DNA of 64,000 nucleotides from positions 40,053 through 104,052 of the forward strand of contig JBMHDV010000005.1 of NCBI GenBank assembly GCA_049889215.1, given 5' to 3'. Source of the stretch: UBA817 sp049889215 (GTDB lineage Bacteria > Margulisbacteria > Marinamargulisbacteria > UBA817). Made by a program: the position numbers and the translations under genes. Of this stretch, positions 35,279-43,589 are shown one piece after another; the stretch's first letter is position 1; the number at the start of each line of letters is the position of its first letter. Under the pieces are notes generated by a model. That model saw only the letters and a list, made by a program, of their open reading frames with translations. It was not told the origin of the DNA and ran no database searches.

Positions 35279-36394
35279 TTAGTAACGATCCAGCGATGCA
35301 TCGATTTTGTCGATCCATGCCAAAATACCGCCAGCCAAATTGCTAACGTTGGTAAACCCAGCCTCTTGCATTTCAGCAACAGCCTTCGCAGAGCGCCCGC
35401 CCATCTTGCAATGAACAACGTATTCTTTTGACTTGTCTAAATCGCCTAAAAACGACTCCAGTTGATTTAATGGCATTAATTGGCCATTGATGTTGCAAAT
35501 CTCAAATTCTGTTTCTTCTCGCACATCGATCAGCGTAAAGTCTTCGTTTGCATCGATCTTTTCTTTTAATCGTTCAACTGAAATTTCTGGTATCACTTTT
35601 TCCTCCTGTTGTTGTGGAATGCCACAAAATTGATCGTAATCAATCAGCTCGTTAATTTCGTAATCATCTTTTTTAGTAATCTTTAACTCTTTAAATGACA
35701 TTTTTAAAGCGTTATACACCAGTAACTTACCACTAGATACATTGCCCAAACCCAACAATACCTTAATTACCTCGGTGGCTTGCAATGTTGCAACAACCCC
35801 AGGCAATACGCCCAAGACACCGCCTTCAGCGCATGATGGTACCAAGCCTGGTGGTGGTGGCTCGCTATACAGGCACCGGTAATTTGGTCCGCCCTCGTAA
35901 TTAAATACGGATACCATGCCTTCAAAACGAAAAATGGACCCATACACGTTTGGCTTACCTGCAAGTACACACGCATCATTAACTAGGTATCGAGTAGCAA
36001 AGTTATCTGTACCATCGGCCACCACATCGTACTGTTTAAAAAGCTCAAGTGCATTGTCAGATGTTAAACGAGTTTCGTGCACCTCAACTGTAATGTGTGG
36101 GTTTAAATCCAATAAACGCTCTTTGGCCACTTGTGCTTTTGATTTTCCGACACTAGATACACCATACAATACCTGACGTTGCAAGTTGGATTCATCAACC
36201 ACATCAAAATCGACAATACCAATGCGCCCCACGCCGGCTGCAGCCAAATACAACAACAGTGGGCAACCCAAACCACCTGCGCCAATGCAAAGCACCGAAC
36301 TGGCCTTCAATTGCTCTTGCCCCTTAGGGCCAACCTCTGGCAAAATTAAATGCCGGGAGTAACGGTTGATTTCGTCTTGATTTAATGTGGTCAT
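35279..36394 (-). CDS. Sulfur-carrier adenylyltransferase/sulfurtransferase (MoeZ/MoeBR type)
   Basis: 371 residues. E1-like N-terminal domain (1-250): nucleotide motif GAGGLGCPLLLYLAAAGVG, RQVLY, VADGTDNFATRYLVND, and CLYSEPPPPGLVPSC with zinc/acceptor cysteines. A C-terminal rhodanese domain follows (about 265-365) with active-site loop VVHCKMGGRSAKA. Such fusions adenylate and thiocarboxylate a ubiquitin-like carrier. The ATG overlaps the stop of the carrier gene (ATGA), a strong sign that this carrier is the substrate. In mycobacteria the MoeZ-type enzyme loads CysO for cysteine synthesis and also serves molybdopterin; no molybdenum genes are seen here. Confidence 0.88.
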   Translation of the reverse strand: MTTLNQDEINRYSRHLILPEVGPKGQEQLKASSVLCIGAGGLGCPLLLYLAAAGVGRIGIVDFDVVDESNLQRQVLYGVSSVGKSKAQVAKERLLDLNPHITVEVHETRLTSDNALELFKQYDVVADGTDNFATRYLVNDACVLAGKPNVYGSIFRFEGMVSVFNYEGGPNYRCLYSEPPPPGLVPSCAEGGVLGVLPGVVATLQATEVIKVLLGLGNVSSGKLLVYNALKMSFKELKITKKDDYEINELIDYDQFCGIPQQQEEKVIPEISVERLKEKIDANEDFTLIDVREETEFEICNINGQLMPLNQLESFLGDLDKSKEYVVHCKMGGRSAKAVAEMQEAGFTNVSNLAGGILAWIDKIDASLDRY

Positions 36395-36672
36395 GCAATG
36401 CCCCCAGCAATGGCTGGCACTAACGATACTTCGTCGCTGTCTGACAAGTTGGTATTTACACCATCTTGGTCACGGATATCGGCATCGTTCACATAAATAT
36501 TAATGAACTTACGAAGGTCGCCATTACCATCGTACAAATGCTGTTCTAATTTTGGAAAATTTAAAACCAAATCCTTTAATGCATCGTTGACATTATTGGC
36601 TTGAGTTTCCACCACTTCTTGCTGATTAACAAATGGACGCAGTGGTGTTGGAATAAGAATTTTTTTAGACAT
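36391..36672 (-). CDS. Ubiquitin-like sulfur carrier (CysO/MoaD/ThiS type)
   Basis: 93 residues from ATG 36672, preferred because GAGGT lies 8 nt upstream; a longer start at 36690 has none. It shows the beta-grasp pattern: ILIPTPLRPFV, NVNDALKDLVLNFP, LRKFINIYVNDADIR, DSDEVSLVPAIAGG. The C-terminus is GGIA, not the bare Gly-Gly needed for thiocarboxylation, so two residues must be removed first. A JAMM metalloprotease gene 1.3 kb upstream is the obvious candidate. Length and sequence favour CysO-like carriers. Coupled to the E1 gene by ATGA. Confidence 0.82.
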   Translation of the reverse strand: MSKKILIPTPLRPFVNQQEVVETQANNVNDALKDLVLNFPKLEQHLYDGNGDLRKFINIYVNDADIRDQDGVNTNLSDSDEVSLVPAIAGGIA

Positions 36673-36808
36673 GTAAGTACCTCGATTCAAATAATTATTG
36701 CCATTATAACGTTGATTTTTTTCAGCATCAAATACGTCATTAACTAAATCATTTTAAAATAAATGAAATTCTTACTCATTCGTGCCGATATATGTTGGGT
36801 GATGAAAA

Positions 36809-37972
36809 ATGAATTCAATAAATATTAACAATTTTAAAAACTTAGGTAGTAATCCTTTTAGGATAAGAGAAAAAAGAGATCTGCAAAACTACTATAATAA
36901 AAGATGGGGTAAGAATACTCTTCCTACACCAAGCGATGAATCAATATTAAAAACCACGCAAACAAACAAACCAATTCAAAAAACAATAGAAAATGAATTT
37001 TCAAAGCGTAAGTCTCTTACTCAATCAGACTTAAGAGACGAATGCTCCTCAATTGAATCGAGCAGCTCAGACGTTGGCATCTTTGAACTTGAACTTGAAC
37101 TTGATGACCATGATGCTAAATTTGACTATAAACGTGACCGTGATAATGAATTAGAGCCCCTTTACCAAAATAGAGAATGTGAAGTAAGTAACTCACAACA
37201 GGACGAAATCGTATGCCTACTAACACAAGGACATGATAGTCACAATATTAATTCTGCCTTGAGCAATTTAGAAGATTACAATCTTAGATCAGAGTTAAGA
37301 ATCGAACCTTCCTCAACTGAATCGATCAGCTCAGACGATGGCACCTTTCCCTTTGAACTTGATGACCATGATGCTAAATTTGACTATAAACGTGACCGTG
37401 ATAATGAATTAGTGAGCCTTTACCAAAATAGAGAATGTGAAGTAAATAACTCACAACAGGATGAAAACAAGTCTCCAGATAATGTTATGGCAATTGTTGA
37501 CATCGAAGGCGAGTATCCGTTAGCAACAATTGGAAGCTCAAATAAAAACCAATCACCAGTTAATGAAATTTCATCAGCTAGATTATGTACTTCTCCACCG
37601 ATAATTATTGATCAGACGGCACTCGCACATCCACGATTTAACTTTGAGGCTTTCGACATTAAGTTAAGGGAAGAGGTTCATAACCTACGGCTATCACCTG
37701 GATCAAAAATGATGATAAATACGACTATTGGTGAAATTAGGAAACATGCTTATCTAGCAGAACCTGTTATTTATGATTATATGAATGGCAAGGCAACCAT
37801 ATATGACGTTGCAAGTTTTATATTAAATATTTTAGGTACAAAAGAAGCATTTATCAAAAAGATTAATGAGATTGAATCAAAAAGTAGGAGATATAGCAGG
37901 ACCACAATTGAAAATACAGAAAAACTTGTTCAAGCCATTGAAAATTCAAAAAAATATCTAGAATTGACTTAA
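36809..37972 (+). CDS. Repeat-bearing orphan protein inside the cysteine cluster
   Basis: 387 residues, not recognised; no signal peptide or membrane helix. Polar and Asn/Ser/Asp-rich. A segment with cores SSDVGIFELE, DDHDAKFDYKRDRDNEL and LYQNRECEV occurs twice (about residues 80-132 and 167-218), nearly identical at DNA level. The C-terminal 110 residues look folded and helical (FDIKLREEVHNLRLSPG, ATIYDVASFILNILG). It is on the opposite strand to the sulfur-carrier genes on both sides and more A+T-rich, and its 3' end overlaps the JAMM gene by 15 nt. This looks like an insertion of foreign or effector-like material. A GGGTGA lies 8 nt before ATG. Confidence 0.65.
   Translation: MNSININNFKNLGSNPFRIREKRDLQNYYNKRWGKNTLPTPSDESILKTTQTNKPIQKTIENEFSKRKSLTQSDLRDECSSIESSSSDVGIFELELELDDHDAKFDYKRDRDNELEPLYQNRECEVSNSQQDEIVCLLTQGHDSHNINSALSNLEDYNLRSELRIEPSSTESISSDDGTFPFELDDHDAKFDYKRDRDNELVSLYQNRECEVNNSQQDENKSPDNVMAIVDIEGEYPLATIGSSNKNQSPVNEISSARLCTSPPIIIDQTALAHPRFNFEAFDIKLREEVHNLRLSPGSKMMINTTIGEIRKHAYLAEPVIYDYMNGKATIYDVASFILNILGTKEAFIKKINEIESKSRRYSRTTIENTEKLVQAIENSKKYLELT
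37103..37465 (+). repeat. Direct repeat of about 105 bp within the orphan gene
   Basis: Copies begin at 37103 and 37361 and run about 105 nt, almost identical, encoding DDHDAKFDYKRDRDNEL and following residues. Weaker similarity extends about 50 nt further upstream of each, so the original duplicated unit was larger (spacing 258 nt). Confidence 0.85.
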
Positions 37973-38389
37973 ATTAACACATTCTTCTTGCAACGCATCA
38001 CCAATGAGCTCATAGGATTTAATTGAATCAAAGGCGCCCTTTTTAACCGCCAATATGGGGTAGGAAAAAAAGGGCCACGCAAATTTAAGATCGGTGTCAC
38101 TTGGAATGGGTGGGTGATCGGGATGGGAGTGGTAAAACCCCAATAACATCACGCCATCTGCAGTCGCTTTTTTTTCGAGCATTTTGTAATCTTCCGGCGT
38201 GATTCGAAAGCGCCGAGTTTTGTCCTCACCAGGGATATCGTCCCAATGGTTATCAAGTGCAATTACATCCGTTACGGTTTTGATTTCACCATCAAAGGTG
38301 CCCAGCAACCCACCACAGCATTCATGTGGATAATCTGCCTCCGCATGGGCGCGCATGCTAGCCAAATGGGTTGTCGATATCGAAATCAT
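37958..38389 (-). CDS. JAMM/MPN+ metalloprotease (Mec-type)
   Basis: 143 residues from ATG 38389, chosen because TTTTGGAG lies directly upstream at good spacing. The JAMM set is complete: catalytic Glu in YPHECCGGLLG (residue 23) and the zinc motif HSHPDHPPIPSDTD (His87, His89, Asp100). In mycobacteria Mec+ releases cysteine from the CysO-cysteine adduct; related enzymes also trim extra residues after Gly-Gly. Overlaps the cysM end by 32 nt, so it is in one transcript with cysM. The neighbouring carrier ends GGIA, giving this enzyme two possible cuts in one pathway. Confidence 0.86.
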   Translation of the reverse strand: MISISTTHLASMRAHAEADYPHECCGGLLGTFDGEIKTVTDVIALDNHWDDIPGEDKTRRFRITPEDYKMLEKKATADGVMLLGFYHSHPDHPPIPSDTDLKFAWPFFSYPILAVKKGAFDSIKSYELIGDALQEECVNLSQF

Positions 38390-39269
38390 TGTCACTCCAA
38401 AAGGACTCTTTTAAATACTTCATGGCGTTGTCCGGAAACACCGTTACAATCACGCCATTCTTAAGATCATCCGCCAAGCGAAGCGCGGCATCTAAATTGG
38501 CCGCTGCACTGGGGCTCAAAAACAAGCCCAAATACTTGGTGGCCGCTTTGGCAACTTCGTAACTGCGAATGGTATCGGCCGTCATGGTATCGTTAGCGAC
38601 TGTTGTATCGTATATTTTTGGTACAATGGCCGTTTCCATGTGCTTCCAGCCCTCTAGGCCATGCATGGGATTATCGGGTTCTACAGATACGCAATGCACC
38701 CCTTTGGTCTGCAAAAATCGGCTTGTGCCAATAAACGTCCCTGTGGTGCCCAGCCCAGCCACAAAATGAGTCACTGATTCTTTGGTTTGGGACCAGATTT
38801 CGGGGCCAGTACTCTTCACATGCGCTTGCCAATTTGCATCATTGGCATATTGATTGGGATAAAAATAACGGTCACTATTTTCTTTAACATGAAACTCAAC
38901 AAATCGCTGGGCGCCATCGGTACCTTCCATGGCACTGGTCAAATGGAGTGTCACCCCATAATTTTGCAATATTAATTTTCGTTCTTCTGATGCATTCTCT
39001 GGTAAAGCAAGTTCAACCGGCAGCCCCAAACTTGCACCATATAACGCATAGGCAATGCCCGTATTGCCACTGGTTGCATCAATCAACGTTTTGCCTGATG
39101 CAATGCCTGACTCTAGCCCAGTTTTTATCATATTGGCTGCTGCGCGATCTTTAACCGAACCGGATGGATTAAACCATTCACATTTGGCAAAAATTCGAAC
39201 ATTGGGATTTTTACTGTATGGAATTTGAATCAGTGGCGTATTTCCAACATGGTCAATGATATGGGACAT
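38358..39269 (-). CDS. cysM: Cysteine synthase, CysM-like, probably sulfur-carrier dependent
   Basis: 303 residues, fold-type II PLP enzyme. PLP lysine at position 40 in NPSGSVKDRAA; SGNTGIAYA near 66 binds the substrate carboxylate; LGTTGTFIGTSRFL near 170-183 binds the PLP phosphate. C-terminal FWSDNDFDIDNPFG tail. Family members use O-acetyl- or O-phosphoserine, and mycobacterial CysM accepts sulfur from thiocarboxylated CysO. The linked JAMM, carrier and E1 genes argue for the CysO route. TTGGAA-17-TATACT lies 7 nt before ATG, with no Shine-Dalgarno sequence. Confidence 0.88.
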   Translation of the reverse strand: MSHIIDHVGNTPLIQIPYSKNPNVRIFAKCEWFNPSGSVKDRAAANMIKTGLESGIASGKTLIDATSGNTGIAYALYGASLGLPVELALPENASEERKLILQNYGVTLHLTSAMEGTDGAQRFVEFHVKENSDRYFYPNQYANDANWQAHVKSTGPEIWSQTKESVTHFVAGLGTTGTFIGTSRFLQTKGVHCVSVEPDNPMHGLEGWKHMETAIVPKIYDTTVANDTMTADTIRSYEVAKAATKYLGLFLSPSAAANLDAALRLADDLKNGVIVTVFPDNAMKYLKESFWSDNDFDIDNPFG

Positions 39270-39276
39270 ACCGCTT

Positions 39277-39305
39277 AGTATACGAGGTTATTGATTGAAT
39301 TCCAA
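39277..39305 (-). promoter_or_regulatory. cysM promoter, leaderless geometry
   Basis: Minus strand: TTGGAA (39305-39300), 17 nt, TATACT (39282-39277), then 7 nt to the cysM ATG. It overlaps the 3' end of the small ORF upstream. Confidence 0.65.
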
Positions 39306-39443
39306 CGTCTGCTTTTTTGATTCTTTTGATTCGTCCGGCATCAAACGCTGATCCTCTCTAACACACCCTTCAGCAGTCTCCTGCCGATCCAATTCAGCCA
39401 TGGCCAAATCAATGGAATATCGCCCTGTTGTCTTTTTAATCAT
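39288..39443 (-). CDS. Small hydrophilic protein, 51 residues
   Basis: ATG at 39443 is preceded by GAGGGCGT. The product (starting MIKKTTGRYSIDLAMAELD) is charged and probably helical, ending with a Lys/Ser-rich tail and LEFNQ. Not recognised. It is upstream of cysM on the same strand, and the cysM promoter lies inside its last codons, so it has its own message or reads into cysM. The rest of the 285-nt gap holds the mnmA promoter. Confidence 0.45.
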   Translation of the reverse strand: MIKKTTGRYSIDLAMAELDRQETAEGCVREDQRLMPDESKESKKQTLEFNQ

Positions 39444-39518
39444 ACGCCCTCAATAGAATTGATATGATTCTATTCAATCGGAATCATTCGCACTTGTCAA
39501 ATAAAGACGTCCATAGCC

Positions 39519-39547
39519 TCAACAAACACCGTCACCTATTGTATAAT
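39519..39547 (+). promoter_or_regulatory. mnmA promoter, leaderless geometry
   Basis: TCAACA (39519-39524), 17 nt, consensus TATAAT (39542-39547), then 7 nt to the mnmA ATG. There is no Shine-Dalgarno sequence. Confidence 0.65.
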
Positions 39548-39554
39548 CAAAACC

Positions 39555-40643
39555 ATGAACAAAAAGCGTGTGATTGTTGGCATGAGTGGCGGTGTTGATT
39601 CGTCAGTAACTGCAGCCATTCTTAAAGAGCGTGGTTACGAGGTCATTGGCATTACCATGCAACTGCTCCCCTTTGAAGAACAAAAGCAATCCGCTTGCTG
39701 CAACTTGGGCGCAGTATCCGATGCGCGCCGGGTGTGCCAAATGTTGGGTATTCGGCATTATGTCATTAATTCGCGCGAGATTTTTAAAGAAAAGGTCATC
39801 GATCCATTTGTAGCAACATACAAAGCCGGACAGACACCAAACCCTTGCGTTGAATGCAATCGGTTTATTAAGTTTGATGAATTATTAAAACGAGCGGACG
39901 TATTGGATGCGCACTACATTGCCACTGGGCACTATTGTAAAATTACCAAAGCCAAAAATAGTGATAAATACTACATCAAAGCTGCGAATGATCAGGGTAA
40001 AGATCAATCGTACTTTCTGTACATGATCAATCAACCCACATTAAAACGATTATTATTCCCTTTGGGCCGTTACACCAAAGACCAAATTCGAGATAAAGCC
40101 AATCAGTTGGGCTTGTTAAATGCTAATCGTCCCGATAGCCAAGAAATTTGCTTTGTATCGCAAAAAAGTTACCGATCTTTTGTTGAAGATCGCATGGAAC
40201 CGGCTGATTTACGACCCGGAAATATTCAACATACCGATGGCACGGTGCTGGGTGAGCATACCGGCATTCATAATTACACCATTGGGCAACGAAAGGGCTT
40301 GAACATTTCGTATCCTACCCCACTCTATGTGCACCGCATTGACGAAGCGAGCAATACCGTTGTAGTGGGTAGCAAAGATGATTTAAAACAACATGATATT
40401 CAATTGCATACCTTTACAACCGTGAGCGGCGAACTAATTCCATCACAAACGGTGGACATTAAACTTCGATATCTCATGCAACCTTTAAAAGCCAAGGTAA
40501 ACCAAACCATTGATGGGCAGGCCACATTAACCTTAAAATCACCACATTCATTCATCACACCTGGACAATCCTGTGTGCTATATAAAGGGGATCGTATTTT
40601 AGGGGGCGGGGTGATTGCAGCAACCCCCATCAAATTAAATTAA
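39555..40643 (+). CDS. mnmA: tRNA-specific 2-thiouridylase
   Basis: 362 residues, full length. PP-loop GMSGGVDSS (9-17) binds ATP; NPCVECNRFIKF near 95-106 and SQEICFV near 195-201 carry the two catalytic cysteines. GHYCKI, GKDQSYFLYM and the C-terminal VVVGSKDDL domain complete the family pattern. It puts sulfur on U34 of Lys, Glu and Gln tRNAs, using a sulfur relay. Stands alone, with a leaderless-type promoter. Confidence 0.95.
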   Translation: MNKKRVIVGMSGGVDSSVTAAILKERGYEVIGITMQLLPFEEQKQSACCNLGAVSDARRVCQMLGIRHYVINSREIFKEKVIDPFVATYKAGQTPNPCVECNRFIKFDELLKRADVLDAHYIATGHYCKITKAKNSDKYYIKAANDQGKDQSYFLYMINQPTLKRLLFPLGRYTKDQIRDKANQLGLLNANRPDSQEICFVSQKSYRSFVEDRMEPADLRPGNIQHTDGTVLGEHTGIHNYTIGQRKGLNISYPTPLYVHRIDEASNTVVVGSKDDLKQHDIQLHTFTTVSGELIPSQTVDIKLRYLMQPLKAKVNQTIDGQATLTLKSPHSFITPGQSCVLYKGDRILGGGVIAATPIKLN

Positions 40644-40690
40644 CACCTTCCGATATAGATGTGATATACTTCTATTATCACTCAACCATT

Positions 40691-40796
40691 GGAGGTGATT
40701 CCCACGCTAGTATTGTTGTTTACCATTTATAAACTTCGTCAAAAAACATTCTCATTTTCTACGACAAGCCACCCTCATATAGCACGTCGTTCCTAA
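40691..40796 (+). other. Strong anti-16S complement with a non-AUG mini-ORF
   Basis: GGAGGTGATTCC at 40691-40702 is almost the full complement of the 16S rRNA 3' end, far stronger than other ribosome sites here, yet no ATG follows. The frame after it (via ACG at 40704 or TTG at 40713) stays open to TAA 40794 and would give about 28-31 residues: hydrophobic (TLVLLFTIY), then basic. It could be a leader peptide or a ribosome standby site for the 905-residue gene 65 nt downstream. A TATACT-like -10 lies at about 40668. Confidence 0.35.
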
Positions 40797-40861
40797 GCCC
40801 TACCGTTCTTTATCAAAATTGCATCCCACCGGTCGACTGACCATTTTTGAAAGGACATGAT

Positions 40862-43579
40862 ATGACAACTCAACAACTAACACCACCGGTGTCGGCCCCG
40901 CCATCACCACGACAACCATTTGCGGATATTAGCAATCGCTTTAACCGCTCGCATTCAGCAATGAACCTTGCCAGTCAGGTCCATGACCCTCTGGCAGATG
41001 TTCGGCGAAAGGCCCTCCCCTTGGCTTTTATCAATGAAAGTGACTCATTTCCTGGGATTGAAAAGTGCCGGCAACTGGATGCGTTAATTAAACAGGTAAC
41101 CCAGTATTTTAATGCCCCAACTCCACAGACCGATACCATCAGAAAAGTTGCCTTATTGCAATTTCCAAATAAAACCATGGCAGCATTAATGAAAATGGAC
41201 AAAAATCTTCTTGAGCAATCTGTAAGCACATGGAACCAATGCCTGCGATTAATCAGAACATTAAACAAACCTCAGCCCATCATCACAACCGAATTGCAAG
41301 ACTGTGTCTATGAACTATTGTCTGGCATGACTCAATTTAATCAACACTATGAGACTTGGATTGAAACACAGAAGCAGCAATTATGTGGCTTGTATTTTGA
41401 TTTGGAAATGCAAATTCGAACCACCCAAAACCATCCCGACTTGGTGGTTCACCAAATCTCTAAAGGGGTGCAGCAATTGCAGCAAGATGTGCACCAAATG
41501 GTGTTGTTTATTGACCCAGACCATGGTGCATCATTCATGGCTAAAAAAATTGATTTATTCAATGCGCAATGGGACACCTTGAAGTGGGTGGTAAAACCCG
41601 GCATTGAACGCGCACGTGACATATGGCTAAACTATGCGAGCTCCGGTCGAATTCAATTGCCAAGTATTCCTTGGGCGTCCATTGGATTTAACCAAGTGGA
41701 TGAGGCAATTTCCGATAATCACAGCCTGAAATTAGCGGCTGCTGAAGCAACACTTACCGCATTGGTTAAAAAATTGGATGAAACCATTCCTGATTCCATC
41801 ATTGCTGAATTTAATCATCAAGTTGACCATTACAAAACATTGACGGATGCAGCGGAACAGCGCTCGTATTTTAACCACATTATTCAACATATGTGCACCA
41901 CATTGGTGTCGACCATGCGTTCGCATGCACCAACCATTAACTTTAAATCGCAATGGTCAAAACTACAGACATTATTTCATGTGGGTGCGAATGAGACCTT
42001 GCGGTTTGCACTAAAATTTATTTTTTATTTTGGCGATGAACTTGCCCAGTTTCAGTTAAAACATGTGCTAGAACGGCAACCAGCATTAGCTCAAAAAAAG
42101 GCCATTCATATGGAACAACAGTTTTTTAAAAAGCGGCCCATTAGTCACACCCACCAATGGATTGCAGATTACTTAAAAGGAACAACGCCAACCCAATACT
42201 ACCCCACATTTGGACGAAGACTATTGGCCGCTACCATGCTAGATACATGCCTCGCAGATGCCCCCCCAGCCGTGGAAAACTTACCAGATATCTTGCGCTT
42301 GGACACCACCCGCCTTACCCGATTTCATGATGAATTTAACGCGGCCATTGCACGGTTTATTTTAGAGCAATCTAGCAACTACTTTGTATCACAACTGAAA
42401 CCTGGCGCTTTACCCAAACATTGGGCCAAACAATTTGATGCAACAACACCGCATCAGGATTTAATGGACTGGGTGGCCGCAACGGCTAGGCTATCAGAAC
42501 AACAAACACAGGCCTATAAGCAAATGATTTTAGATAATCAACAACCCTCAAGCACGGTTCGACTGCAAGCCATTGCAGCGCTGCGACCACGGCTCAGTGC
42601 CGCCATTCGAAACCCGGGCATGATGCGCCCAAGCCTGAAAGGGTTTCCGGTGCCAGAAATAGGCAGCTTATTGGATTATCTGTGGCTGGTACACAAACCA
42701 TTATTTAGCTATCATAACCAGCAATTTATTCGACACGAACTATTGGGCATGCTCACTGGCCATTCACCCATTTCAGAGTTCCCAGGTCCATTTAATGCTA
42801 TTCAACAACCATTAAAAGTATTTCATGGGGATTTACGTCGAACGGCCAAAGCATTAGCTACCATGCGCGTCACTCGGCAGTATGCAATGGCACGATTTCA
42901 ATACTTGGATCCATCCAAAGGAAACACAACCGTGGACCAAGACATTCAAGAACGACTTAAGCCATTGCTAAATGAACTATTTAAATTGGATCCTTCAGCT
43001 GCAAGGTCGAATCTTCAGGAATTCAACCAAAAACTCATTCAGATCGCGACCAACTACCACCGAGATTTAGCAGATAGTCATCGTAATGAATTGATTAACA
43101 CTGCCATTGAAGCGCTTAAAAATCACGATTTAACACTTAAGAATGCGCCACCAATATTACTGCATATTTGGGATGAGTTCATGCCCATTCACCATGAAGT
43201 CCAACAAATGTCAGCGGCTCAGAAAGACAAGATCACCCAGCACATAATGGCACATCAAACACTTCCGCATCTTAGCCAATTGTTTGAAAAATTAAACCAA
43301 CGTTTACATCAATTATATACAGCCTCAACTGAGACAATAAGCTACAAATTCAACTCAAAAAAATTTAAAATGCCCCGCCATTTATGCCAACAAGAATTGG
43401 TTCACGTCTGTGCAAGTCAATTGATTCCACGTTACACAACGACGTCACCACCCGTTGACAAAGAAACAGCCACACGGTTTTCCATCATGTTGGGCTATAT
43501 AATGAAGCAACTTCACCATACCATTGAATCAAATCCTGAAGAGCAACTATTGCCGCGGCATCTGCGCAGTGGGCGTTAA
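40862..43579 (+). CDS. Large helical orphan protein
   Basis: 905 residues from ATG 40862 (AAAGGA 7 nt upstream; a TTG at 40847 would add five residues). Not recognised. No signal peptide or membrane helix. The N-terminal 40 residues are disordered and Pro/Ser-rich (TPPVSAPPSPRQPF); the rest is almost entirely alpha-helical with many Gln, His and Leu and no internal sequence repeat I can see. It could be a scaffold or a translocated effector, but nothing in the sequence proves this. Codon usage looks like that of neighbouring housekeeping genes, unlike the A+T-rich repeat genes. Converges with the glycosyltransferase gene. Confidence 0.75.
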   Translation: MTTQQLTPPVSAPPSPRQPFADISNRFNRSHSAMNLASQVHDPLADVRRKALPLAFINESDSFPGIEKCRQLDALIKQVTQYFNAPTPQTDTIRKVALLQFPNKTMAALMKMDKNLLEQSVSTWNQCLRLIRTLNKPQPIITTELQDCVYELLSGMTQFNQHYETWIETQKQQLCGLYFDLEMQIRTTQNHPDLVVHQISKGVQQLQQDVHQMVLFIDPDHGASFMAKKIDLFNAQWDTLKWVVKPGIERARDIWLNYASSGRIQLPSIPWASIGFNQVDEAISDNHSLKLAAAEATLTALVKKLDETIPDSIIAEFNHQVDHYKTLTDAAEQRSYFNHIIQHMCTTLVSTMRSHAPTINFKSQWSKLQTLFHVGANETLRFALKFIFYFGDELAQFQLKHVLERQPALAQKKAIHMEQQFFKKRPISHTHQWIADYLKGTTPTQYYPTFGRRLLAATMLDTCLADAPPAVENLPDILRLDTTRLTRFHDEFNAAIARFILEQSSNYFVSQLKPGALPKHWAKQFDATTPHQDLMDWVAATARLSEQQTQAYKQMILDNQQPSSTVRLQAIAALRPRLSAAIRNPGMMRPSLKGFPVPEIGSLLDYLWLVHKPLFSYHNQQFIRHELLGMLTGHSPISEFPGPFNAIQQPLKVFHGDLRRTAKALATMRVTRQYAMARFQYLDPSKGNTTVDQDIQERLKPLLNELFKLDPSAARSNLQEFNQKLIQIATNYHRDLADSHRNELINTAIEALKNHDLTLKNAPPILLHIWDEFMPIHHEVQQMSAAQKDKITQHIMAHQTLPHLSQLFEKLNQRLHQLYTASTETISYKFNSKKFKMPRHLCQQELVHVCASQLIPRYTTTSPPVDKETATRFSIMLGYIMKQLHHTIESNPEEQLLPRHLRSGR

Positions 43580-43589
43580 CCTTAGGTGG

